This document shows, piece after piece, positions 1 through 10,953 of a stretch of 34,336 nucleotides of DNA (the first letter of the stretch is position 1; every line of letters starts with the position of its first letter). The stretch is from Prorocentrum cordatum. Lineage: Eukaryota; Sar; Dinophyceae; Prorocentrales; Prorocentraceae. A program made the translations under genes and the position numbers. The stretch covers positions 1 to 34,336 of the forward strand of contig CAUYUJ010009427.1 of the NCBI GenBank assembly GCA_963575745.1, written 5' to 3'. Below the pieces are notes generated by a model, which saw nothing but the letters and a program-made list of their open reading frames with translations, was not told the DNA's origin and made no database searches.

Positions 1-106
1 CCTCGTCCTCGTCCTCGTCCATCTCCCGCGACCTCGTTTCCGTCCTCCTCGTCCTCGTCCTCCTCCTCCTCCTCCTCCTCCTCCTCCTCCTCCTCCTCCT
101 CCTCCC
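1..106. repeat. CCT/CGT microsatellite
   Basis: Imperfect CCTCGT triplets run into a pure TCC run from about 58 to 106. It is a simple polypyrimidine repeat at the window edge, so its left end is not seen. Confidence 0.95.
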
Positions 107-524
107 AGGGTCTGGAAGCCAATGGAACTCCAATCGTGGATTGCCCATGGACATGACGGCTGCCCTCCTTAAATAAAAGGGGTCCTCCCTAGAACTGAAG
201 CCTCGTGGGCCCGTTCCTTGACTAACGCCCCCACCGCAGGGTCGAACTTTCGTCAGCAACCCTTTGACGACTTCAGCAGCTGGCGCTGGTCAGCCACTCT
301 ACACTCTACGCGGATCCCAAATCCGCCGACCCTGTCGGCGTGTGACAGGGGCTGCTCCGTCGCCATCGCAGTCGCTGCCGCCGTCGCGTCGCCGCCGCCA
401 TCACGTCCCCTCCTTCTCCTGAGTCCGTCGCCGCTCCCCCCCATTCCTGGGGCCCTCGTCCTCAAGCACGCCAACCAAAGCGAAATACACCAGCCCATCC
501 ACAACGAAATGAAGTAACGTTGTC
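107..524. other. Unique sequence, no gene recognised
   Basis: This stretch is mostly non-repetitive. Short open frames exist on both strands, but none has a recognisable domain or a convincing start. Nothing functional can be supported. Confidence 0.4.
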
Positions 525-587
525 ATTGAGTCGGGAAGAAGCACCTTCCCTTTGAGTCGGGAAGAAGCACCTTCCCTTTGAGTGGGG
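525..587. repeat. 26-bp tandem repeat, about 2.3 copies
   Basis: Two adjacent copies of a 26-bp unit (TTGAGTCGGGAAGAAG followed by CACCTTCCC) lie at 525-550 and 551-576, with the start of a third at 577. A poly-G run follows. Confidence 0.9.
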
Positions 588-779
588 GGGGGGGCGGTCC
601 CGGGGGGTGGTCCCGGGTCAGAATACCGGGTCAGGATACCACCTTCCCGGCCCGCCCTCTCCCTCCCATTTCCGTCGAGGGCCGAGGCCTCCAGGGTCGG
701 CGGCACCGGCCGGAAGGCCTTCGAAATCGCATTTGAGGGGAGGAGGGGGGGGGGACGCGGGTGGGAGGGGAGGCCAGGC

Positions 780-1335
780 TCACCAACGCTCCCCCAGGGA
801 CCTCGGAGCCTCAAAATCCACCCTAAGCGCACCCAAGATAGTCTCAAGACGGCCCACGACGCCGAAGGAAACCCCAAGAGGACCTCCCAGAGGGCCTCAA
901 GAGATGATCTCAAGAGCCAAACAACGTTCAAGCCGTCCCAAGTGCCCCCCAAGACTGGCTCAAGCTGGCCCAAGAGGCCCTCAAAACGGCCCATAGACGG
1001 CCAAGGAGGGCCCCAAGACGGGCCAGGAGGCCCCCAAGACGGCAAACATAATCTGAACGTGTCCCCAAGAAAGGCCCAAGAGAGGCCCAAGAGGGGGAAC
1101 CCGCAGAGGCCCTGGGAGCCCCCTCCCAGAAGAAGGCCGCCGAGACCTCCAGCTGGCTCCAAGAGGCCCCCCAGAAGCCCCCAGAGGGCCCCAACCGCTC
1201 CAGGGAGCCTTGACAAAGCTCCAAGAGGCCGCCACCTGGGCCGCCAGAACGCCCCGAGGATGCCCCCTATAAGCTCTGGGAGGCTTCAGAAGTGCCCAAA
1301 TGAGACCCCCCAAAAGGTTCCCGAGAATCCTCAAA
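780..1335. repeat. Decayed CCCAAGA-type low-complexity repeat
   Basis: The sequence is an irregular iteration of CCCAAGA, GGCCC and CCAAGAGGCC words with no fixed period. Open frames on both strands give Pro/Arg- or Leu/Gly-rich shadows, typical of low-complexity DNA rather than a gene. The same word family recurs, often in the opposite orientation, at 2.3-5.4, 12.3-12.5, 15.8-15.95, 32.06-32.2 and 33.74-33.97 kb, so it is a genome-wide repeat style. Confidence 0.8.
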
Positions 1336-1765
1336 GACACCCCCCAACTGCACGAGGAGGGTCTCAAACAAAGCCTGGATAAGATCACAAACAATCCCGT
1401 TGTTCTCGATATCATCCTCCTTGTCCCCATTCCTATCCCCGTCGTCGTTACTTGCGTCATCCTTTTCATCGTTATCCCTCATCCCCGTCCCAAGATGAGA
1501 AGGTTATATCGGCCATCCGCTGCGTCACTCTGGCAGCGTCTCGCCTCATGTGCGACGCGCAAAATATTGCAGTTACCCCTCCTGGGAAGCGCAGGATCAG
1601 TGAGCCCCATGCCGTCCTGTACAACACTCACGATCACATAATATCGTCCTCGCACTTTCCCTGGACTTCTCACTTCGTCTGGGCTCGGCGGAATTCAGTA
1701 AACCTCTTAAGTACACATATATATACACACAGGTGCATATACATGCATAAATATATAGGCATATT
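1336..1765. other. Unique stretch ending in a TA/CA-rich run
   Basis: No gene is recognised. From about 1705 the DNA becomes rich in TATA and CACA words, ending at a GC-rich hairpin element. The overlapping short frames show no domain. Confidence 0.4.
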
Positions 1766-1804
1766 GGAACCATCGCGCGGGCTTCGCGCGCGCTCAGGTT
1801 CTAG
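1766..1804. repeat. GC-rich hairpin element, copy 1
   Basis: GGAACCATCGCGCG and GCGCGCTCAGGTTCTAG form an imperfect stem around a TTC loop. The same element, with CTAG at both ends, recurs at 8279-8322 and 12020-12064. All three copies sit directly after a TA/CA-rich run, here 1705-1765. Confidence 0.75.
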
Positions 1805-1863
1805 CAGGCCCCAGGCCTTGACGAATTGACTGCTCCACTGAAGTAGTGGACCACAGTCCACGC

Positions 1864-1963
1864 ATGCCAATCTCCATTCCGAAAGGCCTTCGAGGAAAAT
1901 GATTGTGTAGGGGGGCGGAGGCCGTATGAATCGGGTTCCCAGAAGGCCTTCTGGGAGCATGGG
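1864..1963. repeat. Two decayed ATCATGTTCCCGG-type hairpins
   Basis: At 1933-1963 GTTCCCAGAAGG pairs with CCTTCTGGGAGC. At about 1864-1907 a more eroded relative is seen. They are the leftmost members of the hairpin family described at 2327 and beyond. Confidence 0.55.
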
Positions 1964-1997
1964 TTTGGGGCGTCTTGGGGAGCCTGTCGGGGCGTGC

Positions 1998-2051
1998 CGT
2001 CGTCGTCGTCGTCGTCGTCGTCGAAATGTCGTCGTCGCCTATTGGGGCGCG

Positions 2052-2139
<88 letters not shown>

Positions 2140-2165
2140 AGGCGTCGTCGTCTTCGTCGTTTCGT
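1998..2165. repeat. CGT microsatellite
   Basis: Two CGT runs (about 1998-2023 and 2053-2139, the latter about 29 units) are split by a short unique segment, and a looser run reaches about 2165. Long Ser, Val or Arg frames here are shadows of the triplet repeat. Confidence 0.95.
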
Positions 2166-2326
2166 CGTCGTCGCCGATTCAGAGGGCACTTGGGGCAACT
2201 TTGTGCGAAACGATCTGCGGAGGGCCGCGAGAAGGCGATCAGTCATGTTCCCAATAAACTTCCCAGACCGCTCTCCTGTAGCATGATGGTACTTCGAAGC
2301 CTCCGGAGACTCGCGGGCCCATGATG

Positions 2327-2362
2327 AACCATGTCCCCGGTAGGCTTTCTGGGGACATGGTT
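2327..2362. repeat. Hairpin family member (near-perfect stem)
   Basis: AACCATGTCCCC and GGGGACATGGTT are exact 12-bp inverted repeats around a 12-nt loop. This is the best-preserved stem of a dispersed family of about nine hairpins. Confidence 0.85.
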
Positions 2363-2441
2363 TGTTGGGGTGTGTTGGGGGGTCTCTTGGGCGTTCCCTG
2401 GGGGCCCCTTGGGGGCCTCTGGAACTCTCGGGCCCATGATG

Positions 2442-2477
2442 AACCATGTCCCCGGAAGGTTTTCTGGGGACATGATT
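2442..2477. repeat. Hairpin family member
   Basis: AACCATGTCCCC pairs with GGGGACATGATT around AGGTTTTC. It lies 115 bp after the previous copy inside similar TTGGGGTGTGTTGGGG flanks, so the local segment was duplicated together with its hairpin. Confidence 0.85.
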
Positions 2478-3530
2478 TCTTGGGGTGTGTTGGGGGGCCT
2501 CTTGGGCGTTCCCTGGGAGCCCCTTGGGGGTCTCTTGGGGTTTTCTGGGGGCCTCTTGGGCGCCTCACGAGGCTTCGTTGGAGCCTCTTGGTGGCCTCTG
2601 GTGGCCTACAGGCGGCCTCTAGGGCCAGAGACCTCGAAATATCGGTTGGCGGTCCCCCTCTGGGCCCTCTCTTGGGGCGCTCTTGGGGCACACTTGGGTT
2701 GTCTGGGGAGCCTCCTGGGCCGTCTTGGGGCCCTCTTCGGAGCCTCCTGGCCCGTCTTGGAGCGATCTGAAGGGCCTCCGAGCGAGGCCGTGAGGGAACG
2801 CTGGGAAGCGGGGAAAGCGAGAACGCCTAAACCCTTAACAAAAACCATTGGAAAATTAGTGAATCTTGCCTCCCAGGGCCCTCTTGGAAAGCCTCTTGAG
2901 TCCGTCCTGGAGCGTGTTCGAGTCCTCGTTGGCCATCTTGAGGGCAGCTTGGGCGTCTTCGGGGCCTCTTGGGACCGTCTTGGGTCCTCTCGGGACCTCC
3001 ATTATCCTGTCGTGGCCTGCTTCGGGGCGGGCCGGGGCCGCCTCGGGACCCCTCTGGGCCTTCTCTTGGCGCGCTCTTGGGGCACACTTGGGTTGTCTGG
3101 GGGGCCTCCTGGGCCGTCTTGGGGCCCTCTTCGGGGCCTCCTGGCCCGTCTTGGAGCGATCTGAAGGGCCTCCGAGCGAGGCCGTGAGGGAACGCTGGGA
3201 AGCGGGGAAAGCGAGAACGCCTAAATCCTTCAAAAACCATCGGAAAATTAGCGAATCTTGCCTTACATGGCCTCTTGGGGAGCCTCTTGAGTCCGTCCTG
3301 GAGCGTGTTGGAATCCTCGTCGGCTGTCTTGAGGGCATATTGGGCGTCTTCGGGGCCTGGTGGGACCGTCTTGGGTCCTCTCGGGACCCCTTAGCCTGTC
3401 GTGGCCTGCTTCGGGGCGGGCTCGGGCCGCCTCGGGAGCTCTGGACCCCCCCCCGCAACCCCTGGTGGGCACCGATGGGGGGAACAGGCAGCGGCCCGCC
3501 CCCCCACCCCGGGCCTACTCCGAGATAGAG

Positions 3531-3567
3531 AGTCATGTTCCCCGGAAGCTTTCTGGGAGCATGATCT
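3531..3567. repeat. Hairpin family member
   Basis: GTCATGTTCCCCGGAAG pairs imperfectly with CTTTCTGGGAGCATGATC. It has the same architecture as the copies at 2327 and 4219. Confidence 0.75.
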
Positions 3568-3662
3568 GTTCGGCTCGGGCCTCAGGGGGCTTGCCGAGGG
3601 GCGCTCTTTGGCCTCGGCAAGCCTATTGGAAACATGGTTGGGGCGGTGGGCGGAAGCCCAAG

Positions 3663-3700
3663 GAATCATGTTCCCGGAAAGATATCTGGGAAATACGATT
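3663..3700. repeat. Hairpin family member, decayed
   Basis: GAATCATGTTCCCGGAAAG faces ATATCTGGGAAATACGATT. The right arm carries several substitutions. Confidence 0.65.
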
Positions 3701-4218
3701 TACCGAAGTGTCTTGGGGGCCCGCAGGGGGCTTCCCTGCGGGCCCCTGGGGGGCATATTGGAGCTTCCGGGGGGCATCTTGGGAGCCTCACGGGGCTTCA
3801 TGGGAGCCTCTTGATGGCCTTCCAGGGGCGTCCTAGGAGCCTCTCAGGCCGGAGACCTCGAAATGTCGCGCTCTTCGGGCCCTCTTGGGTCGCTCTTGGG
3901 GCTCTCTCGGGGCGCTCTCGAGGCCCTCTTGACTTATCTGGGGAGCCTCCTGGGCCGTCTCTGGGCTTTCTTGGGAGCCTCTTCGGCCGTCTTGGAGCGA
4001 TCTGAAGGGCCTCTGACGCGGTCCAGGACCGTGGGGAGGCGGAACATGGGAGAGCGCAAGAATACTTGAAAAACCATTAGGACATGGATGATTTTCGGCT
4101 ACTGGTGCCCTTTGGAGGGGCCTCTGGAGGCGCTCTTGGGGCGTTTTGGCGGCGTCGTCGGCCGTCCTGAGGCCATCTTCGGCGTGTCCGGGGCCTCTGG
4201 GCGTCCTGGGAACCCGGG

Positions 4219-4255
4219 AATCACGTTCCCAGAGAGTCTTCCGGGAACATGATTT
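4219..4255. repeat. Hairpin family member
   Basis: AATCACGTTCCCAGAGAG pairs with CTTCCGGGAACATGATT. It heads the first 402-bp unit. Confidence 0.8.
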
Positions 4256-4613
4256 CGAACGAGGCCCTCTTGGGCCTCCCTGAGGCCGTCTTGGGGGCCT
4301 CCTGGACTGGCTTTGGGGCCTCTTGGGCCGTCTTGGGGGGTTCCGTCAGCCCCACAGTACGACCCTTTTGGGCCGTCTTGGGCCCTCTTGGGTCTTCCTC
4401 GGGCTGTCTTGGGGCTCCTCGGGGGCGTCTGGGGCACTGCGAAGACGACGCAAGGGAGTATGCCGAATATGTACGTTTTATTACGGGGACGGGCTGATTT
4501 TTGCCTCTTGAAGGCCCTCTTGGGGCCCTCTTCGGCCATCTTGAAGCCATCTCGGGCCCTCTTGGGCCTCGCTGAGGCTGTCCTGGGGCCCTCTAGGGGC
4601 CCTGGGAACCCGG

Positions 4614-4651
4614 AAATCATGTTCCCGGAGAGGCTTCCGGGAACATGACTT
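4614..4651. repeat. Hairpin family member
   Basis: AAATCATGTTCCCGGAGAGG pairs with CTTCCGGGAACATGACTT. It heads the second 402-bp unit. Confidence 0.85.
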
Positions 4652-5013
4652 CGAACGGGGCCCTCTTTCTTGGGCCTCCCTGAGGCCGTCTTGGGGGCCT
4701 CCTGGGCCAGCTTCGGGGCCTCTTGGGCCGTCTTGGGGGTTCCGTCAGCCCAACAGGCCGACCCTTTTGGGCCGTCTTGGACCCTCTTGGGTCTCTCTTG
4801 GGCTGTCTTGGGGCTCCGCGGGGGCGTCTGGGGCACTGTGAAGACGAAGCTAGCGAGTATGCTGAAACTGTACGTTTTACAAAGGAAGTGGGCCGATATT
4901 TGCCTCTTGAAGGCCCTCTTGGGGCCCTCTTCGGCCATCTTGAAGCCATCTCGGGCCCTCTGGGGCCTCGCTGAGGCTGTCTTGGGGCCTAGTAAGGGGC
5001 CCTGGGAGCCCGG

Positions 5014-5051
5014 AAATCATGTTCCGGGAGAGGCTTCCGGGAACATGATTT
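5014..5051. repeat. Hairpin family member
   Basis: AAATCATGTTCCGGGAGAGG pairs with CTTCCGGGAACATGATTT. It heads the third 402-bp unit. Confidence 0.85.
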
Positions 5052-5600
5052 CGAACGGGGCCCTCTTGGGCCTCCCTGAGGCCGTCTTGGGGGCCTCCTG
5101 GGCCGGCTTCGGGGCCTCTGGGGCCGTCTTAGGGGGGTCCGTGATCCCCACAGGACGACCCTTTTGGGCCGTCTTGGGCCCTCTTGGGTCTCTCCCGTCT
5201 CAGGGGGTTCCGTGAGCCCCACAGGACGACCCTTTTGGGCCGTCTGGGGCCCTCTTGGGTCTCTCTTGGGCTGTGTTGGGGCTCTGCGGGGGCGTCTGGG
5301 GCACTGTGAGAACGAAGCCAGCGAGTATCCCGAAAACGTACGTTTTACGAAGGAAATGGGCCGATGTTTGCCTCTTGAAGGCCCTCTTAGGGCCCTCTGG
5401 GGCCCTCTGGGGCGCTCTTGGGCGTCTTCGGGGCCTCTTCAAGCTTTCTTGACCATCTGTACGGCCCGTGTGGCCGTTGTGGGCAATTTGGAAGCGGCCC
5501 GGGGCAGTCCCGGGGGGTCTGTGACCCCCAAAAGGTTCGGGGGGGCGGCCATGGGGGATGACGGCACCGATTTTTGCCCCCCCCCCCCCAGCCTACTCAT

Positions 5601-5810
5601 GTGTATATATATATATACACATACATACATACATACATACATACATACATACATACATACATACATACATACATACATACATACATACATACATACATAC
5701 ACACATACACACATACACACATACGTATGCCTACAGGTATAGCTACTTACAACTAAGCACACACCTATACATACACATATACACATATATCTATATGCAT
5801 GCATATGTAT
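5601..5810. repeat. TA and CATA microsatellites
   Basis: A TA run (5601-5616) passes into about 20 uninterrupted CATA units (5619-5702), then a degenerate CACATA/TATA mix to about 5810. The Ile/His/Tyr frames translated from it are repeat shadows. Confidence 0.95.
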
Positions 5811-5842
5811 AGCCCTCTGAACCCACCAAGAACCCCGCTTTC
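5801..5842 (+). repeat. Left inverted flank of the minisatellite block
   Basis: The segment GCATATGTATAG, ACCCACCA, GAACCCC and CTTTC recurs in reverse complement at 8071-8117, on the other side of the minisatellite. Both copies run outward into TA/CA-rich microsatellite DNA. Confidence 0.75.
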
Positions 5843-5845
5843 TCA

Positions 5846-7975
5846 TGATTATATATGAACTTATATATGATTCCTACGACTTTCCGACTCACTTTTGAGG
5901 CTCTTTTTTGGAAGACTTTTTGGGTTCAGCTCCCTCCGTCTCCTACACAACACCCAGTACTCAACAGCCTCCTTCTCCAACACAACACCCGATGCTCAAC
6001 AAGCTCCCTCCCCAAGTTGAACTTGCAAATAACCTTCTACTCAACGCCCTCCGTCTCCTACACAACACCCAGTACTCAACAGCCCCCTTCTCCAACACAA
6101 CACCCGATAGTCAACTGAACTTGAAAATAACCTTCTACTCCACTCCCTCCGTCTCCAACACAACACCCAGTACTCAACAGCCTCCTTCTCCAACACAACA
6201 CCCGATACTCAACAAGCTCCCTCCCCAAGTTGAACTTGAAAACCACCTTCTACTCAACTCCCTCCGTCTCCTACACAACACCCAGTACTCAACAGCCTCC
6301 TTCTCCAACACACCACCCGATACTCAACAGGCTCCCTCCCAAAGCTGAACTTGAAAATAACCTTCTACTCAAATCCCTCCGTCTCCAACACAACACCCAG
6401 TACTCAACAGCCTCCTTCTCCAACACAACACCCGATACTCAACAGGCTCCCTCCCCAAGCTGAACTTGAAAATAACCTTTCTCATGCTTATATATGAATG
6501 TATATATGATTCTTACGATTTTCCGACTCAATTTTGAGGCTCTTTTTTGGAAGACTTTTTGGGCTCAACTCCCTCCGTCTCCAACACAACACCCAGTACT
6601 CAACAGCCTCCTTCTCCAACACAACACCCGATACTCAACAGGCTCCCTCCCCAAGCTGACCTTGACAATAACCTTCTACTCAACTCACTCCGTCTCCTAC
6701 ACAACACCCAGTACTCAACAGCCTCCTTCTCCAACACAACACCCGATACTCAACAGGCCCCCTCCCCAAGCTGAACTTGAAAATACCCTTCTACTCTACT
6801 CCCTCCGTCTCCAACACAACACCCAGTACTCAACAGCCTCCTTCTCCAACGCAACGCCCGATACTCAACAGGCTCCCTCCCCAAGCTGAACTTGAAAATA
6901 ACCTTGATCGTGATTATATATGAATTTAAATATGATTCCTACGATTTTCCGACTCAATTGTGAGGCTCTTTTTTGAGAGACTTTTTGGGCTCAGCTCCCT
7001 CCGTCTCCTACACAACACCCAGTACTCAACAGCCTCCTTCTCCAACACAACACCCGATGCTCAACAGGCTCCATCCCCAAGCTGAACCCGAAAATAACCT
7101 TCTACTCAACGCCCTCCGTCTCCTACACAACACCCAGTACTCAACAGCCTCCTTCTCCAACACAACACCCGATACTCAACAGGCTCCCTCCCCAAGCTGA
7201 CCTTGACAATAACCTTCTACTCAACTCACTCCGTCTCCTACACAACACCCAGTACTCAACAGCCTCCTTCTCCAACGCAACACCCGATACTCAACAGGCC
7301 CCCTCCCCAAGCTGAACTTGAAAATACCCTTCTACTCCACTCCCTCCGTCTCCAACACAACACCCAGTACTCAACAGCCTCCTTCTCCAACGCAACGCCC
7401 GATACTCAACAGGCTCCCTCCCCAAGCTGAACTTGAAAATAACCTTGATCGTGATTATATATGAATTTAAATATGATTCCTACGATTTTCCGACTCAATT
7501 GTGAGGCTCTTTTTTGAGAGACTTTTTGGGCTCAGCTCCCTCCGTCTCCTACACAACACCCAGTACTCAACAGCCTCCTTCTCCAACACAACACCCGATG
7601 CTCAACAGGCTCCATCCCCAAGCTGAACCCGAAAATAACCTTCTACTCAACGCCCTCCGTCTCCTACACAACACCCAGTACTCAACAGCCTCCTTCTCCA
7701 ACACAACACCCGATACTCAACAGGCTCCCTCCCCAAGCTGAACTTGAAAATAACCTTCTACTCCACTCCCTCCGTCTCCAACACAACACCCAGTACTCAA
7801 CAGCCTCCTTCTCCAACACACCACCCGATACTCAACAGGCTCCCTCCCCAAGCTGAACTTGAACATAACCTTCTACTCAACTCCCTCCGTCTCCAACACA
7901 ACACCCAGCACTCAACAGCCTCCTTCTCCAACACAACACCCGATACTCAACAGGCTCCCTCCGTCTCCAACACAC
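5846..7975. repeat. 115-bp minisatellite with higher-order repeats
   Basis: The word CAGTACTCAACAGCC marks about 15 monomers. Spacing is 115 bp, except one 98-bp monomer and three 196-bp steps where an 81-bp spacer is inserted. The spacer carries GATTATATATGAA, CGACTCAATT and GAGGCTCTTTTTTG; with the leading copy it occurs four times, near 5846, 6478, 6905 and 7446. The 6905 and 7446 blocks are almost identical over several hundred bp (offset 541), so block duplication was recent. Since 115 is not a multiple of 3, the frame shifts in each monomer, which argues against coding. Confidence 0.95.
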
Positions 7976-8070
7976 ACACACAAGTACTCCAGATCCAACC
8001 ACCCCAACACGACGCGACACCCGAACCTCCAACCGCACCCGCCCCCCTTTTTTCTTGGCATCTTCCAAGA

Positions 8071-8117
8071 GGAAAGGGGGGTTCATGGTGGGTGCTGAGG
8101 CCTATGTATACATATGC
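8071..8117 (-). repeat. Right inverted flank of the minisatellite block
   Basis: GGAAAGGGGGGTTCATGG, TGGGTGCTGAGG and TATACATATGC mirror the flank at 5801-5842 with a few indels. A degenerate CATA/TGCACA microsatellite follows to about 8278. Confidence 0.75.
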
Positions 8118-8278
8118 ACACATGCACAGACTCGCATATACGTATAAATGTATACATAAGCATGCGCATGCACATATTTACACACTTGCATTCTACAACG
8201 CATCGATGCACAAGCAACATTCCATGTATACACCTATACAGATTTGCATGCCGACACCTACATACATACAGAAGTATA

Positions 8279-8322
8279 CTAGAACCATCGCGCGCGCTTC
8301 GCGCGCGCGCTCTAGCTCTAGC
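8279..8322. repeat. GC-rich hairpin element, copy 2
   Basis: CTAGAACCATCGCGCGCGC, a TTC loop and GCGCGCGCGCTCTAGCTCTAG form a long alternating CG stem with CTAG at both ends. It abuts the end of the CATA-type microsatellite. Confidence 0.85.
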
Positions 8323-8762
8323 TAGGTTGGACCAGCTAGCTGCAGCATGCCCCCATGTGTTGACATTCCCTCTCCAGGGTCTCCAAGAGGCATCAAGACG
8401 ACCCAAGAAGCCCCCAAGACTGTCTGAGATACCCCAAAGATGGTGTCAAAGAGGCCAAAGAGGGGTCAGAGAGAGAAGGATGTGGAACGGGAGACGGAAA
8501 GGAACAAAGAGCAAGAGAGAGACCAAAGAGAACCGACAGCGGGTGATGGGGGAAACGGAAACGCATTCATTGGCACGCGAAAGCCTGAACTGAGGAAACA
8601 TGGGTCAAACTTGACAAAAAGGATGTGATGGGACTCCTCGCTTTTCAAGCTGAGCTTCCGACCACTACGCGAGGCAAGATGCTGGGTGAGGGAGGCGGAA
8701 CGAGGAAGGAGTGGAGGAGAGATGAGGAGGAAGGCGGGGGAAACGGACGCAGCGGGGCAGAG
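8323..8762. other. Purine-rich non-coding stretch
   Basis: Short CCAAGAGGC words (8390-8470) give way to GAGA/GGAA-rich DNA. No domain or convincing gene is seen. Confidence 0.5.
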
Positions 8763-8812
<50 letters not shown>

Positions 8813-9360
8813 CCGACATCATCATCATGAGCAGCAGCATCAACATCATCATCATCATCATCAGCATCATCTTCCTAATCCTCATAATCCTCCTCCTCCT
8901 CCGCATCGCCTTCATAATCGTAATCATCATCACCATAATCAGCATCATAAACATGATAATCATCACCATCGTCATCATCAGCATCGGTATCATCATCATC
9001 GGCATCATCATCGTTACAATAATCACTGACGTCCATATCATAAGTCCATCAGCAGCGTCTTCAACACCATCATACACATCGGCATCATAATCATCATCAT
9101 CACCACCACCATCATCATCACCAACATGATCATGAACATAGTCATCACCATCATCAACACCATCATCACTAACATCGTCATCATCATCATCATCATCAGC
9201 ACCGTCGTGATCACCATCATCATCAGCGGCCTCATCACCACCACCACCACCACAATCGCCATCATCATATCAGTACCTGTCAATCAAAATCGTCACCCTC
9301 CTCATCCTCCCTGCTCCTCCTCCTCCTCCTCGCCATCATCATCACCATCTTCATCAGCAG

Positions 9361-9395
<35 letters not shown>

Positions 9396-9460
9396 TCATC
9401 AGCATCATCAGCAGCATCATCATCAGCATCATCGTCATCGCCATCGCCTTCGCCGTCGCC
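8763..9460. repeat. CAT trinucleotide repeat, pure then degenerate
   Basis: A pure CAT run (8763-8811) continues as a degenerate CAT/CAC/ATC array for about 650 bp. Poly-His, poly-Ile and poly-Met frames on the two strands all come from it. Confidence 0.95.
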
Positions 9461-9686
9461 ATCATCTTACGCCGCATCACACACTCCCCCTCCAGAGCCC
9501 TCCTTCACCTCGCCCGACGTTTCTTCCTCTGCCTCCCCCGATGGGGGCGAGCAAGACGGGGGAGAGGGGAGAGAGGGACCCGTGACACAGCTGAAGAGGG
9601 GGAGAACGGAGGGACCTGCCTCTCCACCCCCCTCCCCTGCCCCTTATCGCACCCGCTCCCCCCACGTCTGTCACCGCACGACCCCC

Positions 9687-9757
9687 GCCTCCTCCTCCTC
9701 CTCCTCCTCCTCCTCCTCCTCCTCCTCCTCCTCCTCCTCCTCCTCCTCCTCTTCCTC
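9687..9757. repeat. CCT microsatellite
   Basis: About 20 CCT units are followed by a few variant triplets. Confidence 0.95.
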
Positions 9758-10110
9758 CGCGCCCAAGGCGCGGGCAAGACTTGTGCCCATATCTGCTGCA
9801 GCTTGGAGTTTCGGGCTCACTGCTCCAGAAGCCCGAGGCGCACCGGATGTGGCTATCAAAGTTCGGCCCCCACAGAGGCTCGGCTTCCATGCACATCCAG
9901 TGCGCCTTGGCCTCGTGGCGCCCCTCCCAGGAAGTACAAGATGCCCTGGACATGGACGTCAATTGGAGGCCTGGAAATTGGCACCAACACCAACACAGGG
10001 GATTGCATCCACAGGGCACGTGGGCTCCGCGAGGTCCAAAACTGAGAGACACCTCCATCTCGATGGTTTTCGAAGCGCAAGACTTGTCGGGGCACCCCTC
10101 TTTGCGTGGG
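9758..10110. other. Unique island between CCT repeats
   Basis: About 350 bp of complex sequence are open in several frames on both strands. None of the translations resembles a known domain, and every long frame continues into the neighbouring triplet repeats. It may be an exon remnant, but nothing proves it. Confidence 0.35.
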
Positions 10111-10117
10111 CTCTCCA

Positions 10118-10350
10118 CCCCCTCCTCCTCTTCCTCATCCTCCTCCTCTTCCTCCTCCTCCTCCTCCTCCTCCTCCCCCTGTCTCGGCGCGCTCGGATTT
10201 CCTCGAGTCGGCGAGCCCTCCTCCTCCTCCTCCCTCCTCCCCCTCCCCCTCCCCCCTCCTCCCCCTCCTCTCCTCATCCTGCTCCCTCCTCCTCCTCCTC
10301 CTCCTCCTCCTCCTCCTCCTCCTCCTCCTCCTCCTCCTCCTCCTCCTCTC
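10118..10350. repeat. CCT-rich microsatellite cluster
   Basis: Three CCT runs (about 10118-10176, 10218-10262 and 10286-10348) are separated by short unique DNA. Confidence 0.95.
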
Positions 10351-10449
10351 CCGTCCCCCCTCCCCATCACTCCCTCTCCCTGTGCCCGCCAGAAGGGGAT
10401 CCCGCTGGCACCGACCCAGCAGGGCACAGCGGGACGGCACAGAACTGGG

Positions 10450-10896
10450 AGGCCCGGTGAGGAGGAAGAGGAGGGGTGAAACAGAGGATGGCAAAGCCGA
10501 GGGGAGGCATCACCACGAGAAGGGGAAGTGGAAGCAAGGGTAGGAGGAGAGCGAGGAAGGATAGAGAAGGGGGATGGGGGAGCGAGATGGGAAGGGGAGG
10601 GGGAGGAGGGGCGCAACGGAGGGGGAAGTTGGGAGACGTGCCTGGCCACCACGGCTTTGGTGTGCTCGCCCCAGGCAGTGACCTGTGGGCAGCGCCGCAA
10701 CAGAATAGGCTGCCGCCACCGGGCGGCGCAAGGAAGAAGGCTACAGACGAAGGAGGCAGACGAGGTGTGGGGGGAGGAGGAGGACGTGGAGGAAGGGGAG
10801 CAGCAGAAGGAGCAGGAGCATGAGGAGCAGGATGGCCAGGAGGAGCAGGAGGAGCAGGAGAAACAGGAAGGACAAGGATCATGAGTAACATGATGG

Positions 10897-10953
<57 letters not shown>

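Larger units (their letters stand above)
2365..4110. repeat. TCTTGGG-type repeat region with 394-bp tandem duplication
   Basis: Irregular TCTTGGGGCC/CCTCTTGGG words fill the region. A segment containing AGCGATCTGAAGGGCC starts at 2761 and again at 3155 (period 394), including a distinctive AT-richer patch with AAAAACCAT and GGAAAATTAG. A third, shorter relative starts at 3994. Because of the skewed composition, frames stay open on both strands. No domain is visible and no gene is called. Confidence 0.8.
4110..5450. repeat. Three tandem ~402-bp units, each with a hairpin
   Basis: Units start near the hairpins at 4219, 4614 and 5014 (spacing about 395-400). Each reads hairpin, TTCGAACGGGGCCCTCTTGG, TCTTGGG tract, then a distinct patch with GTACGTTTTA and GGGCCGAT and a TGCCTCTTGAAGGCCCTC segment. 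The third unit carries an extra internal repeat around 5160-5260. Conceptual translations in several frames are Leu/Gly- or Pro/Arg-rich and have no recognisable domain. Confidence 0.8.

Noticed and set aside
780-5450. Leu/Gly- or Pro/Arg-rich proteins of several hundred residues
   Set aside because: These come from CCCAAGA/TCTTGGG low-complexity DNA. Both strands and several frames are open, and no domain or start context is convincing.
5846-7975. CRISPR array
   Set aside because: Repeats are 115 bp with no short palindromic repeat and no unique spacers, no cas genes are nearby, and the genome is eukaryotic.
5855-8098. Thr/Pro/Gln-rich repeat proteins in the minisatellite
   Set aside because: The 115-bp monomer changes frame each time, so no frame spans the array. 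The similar peptides are translations of one DNA repeat in rotating frames.
8625-9090. Poly-His or poly-Ile protein
   Set aside because: It is a direct translation of the CAT microsatellite.
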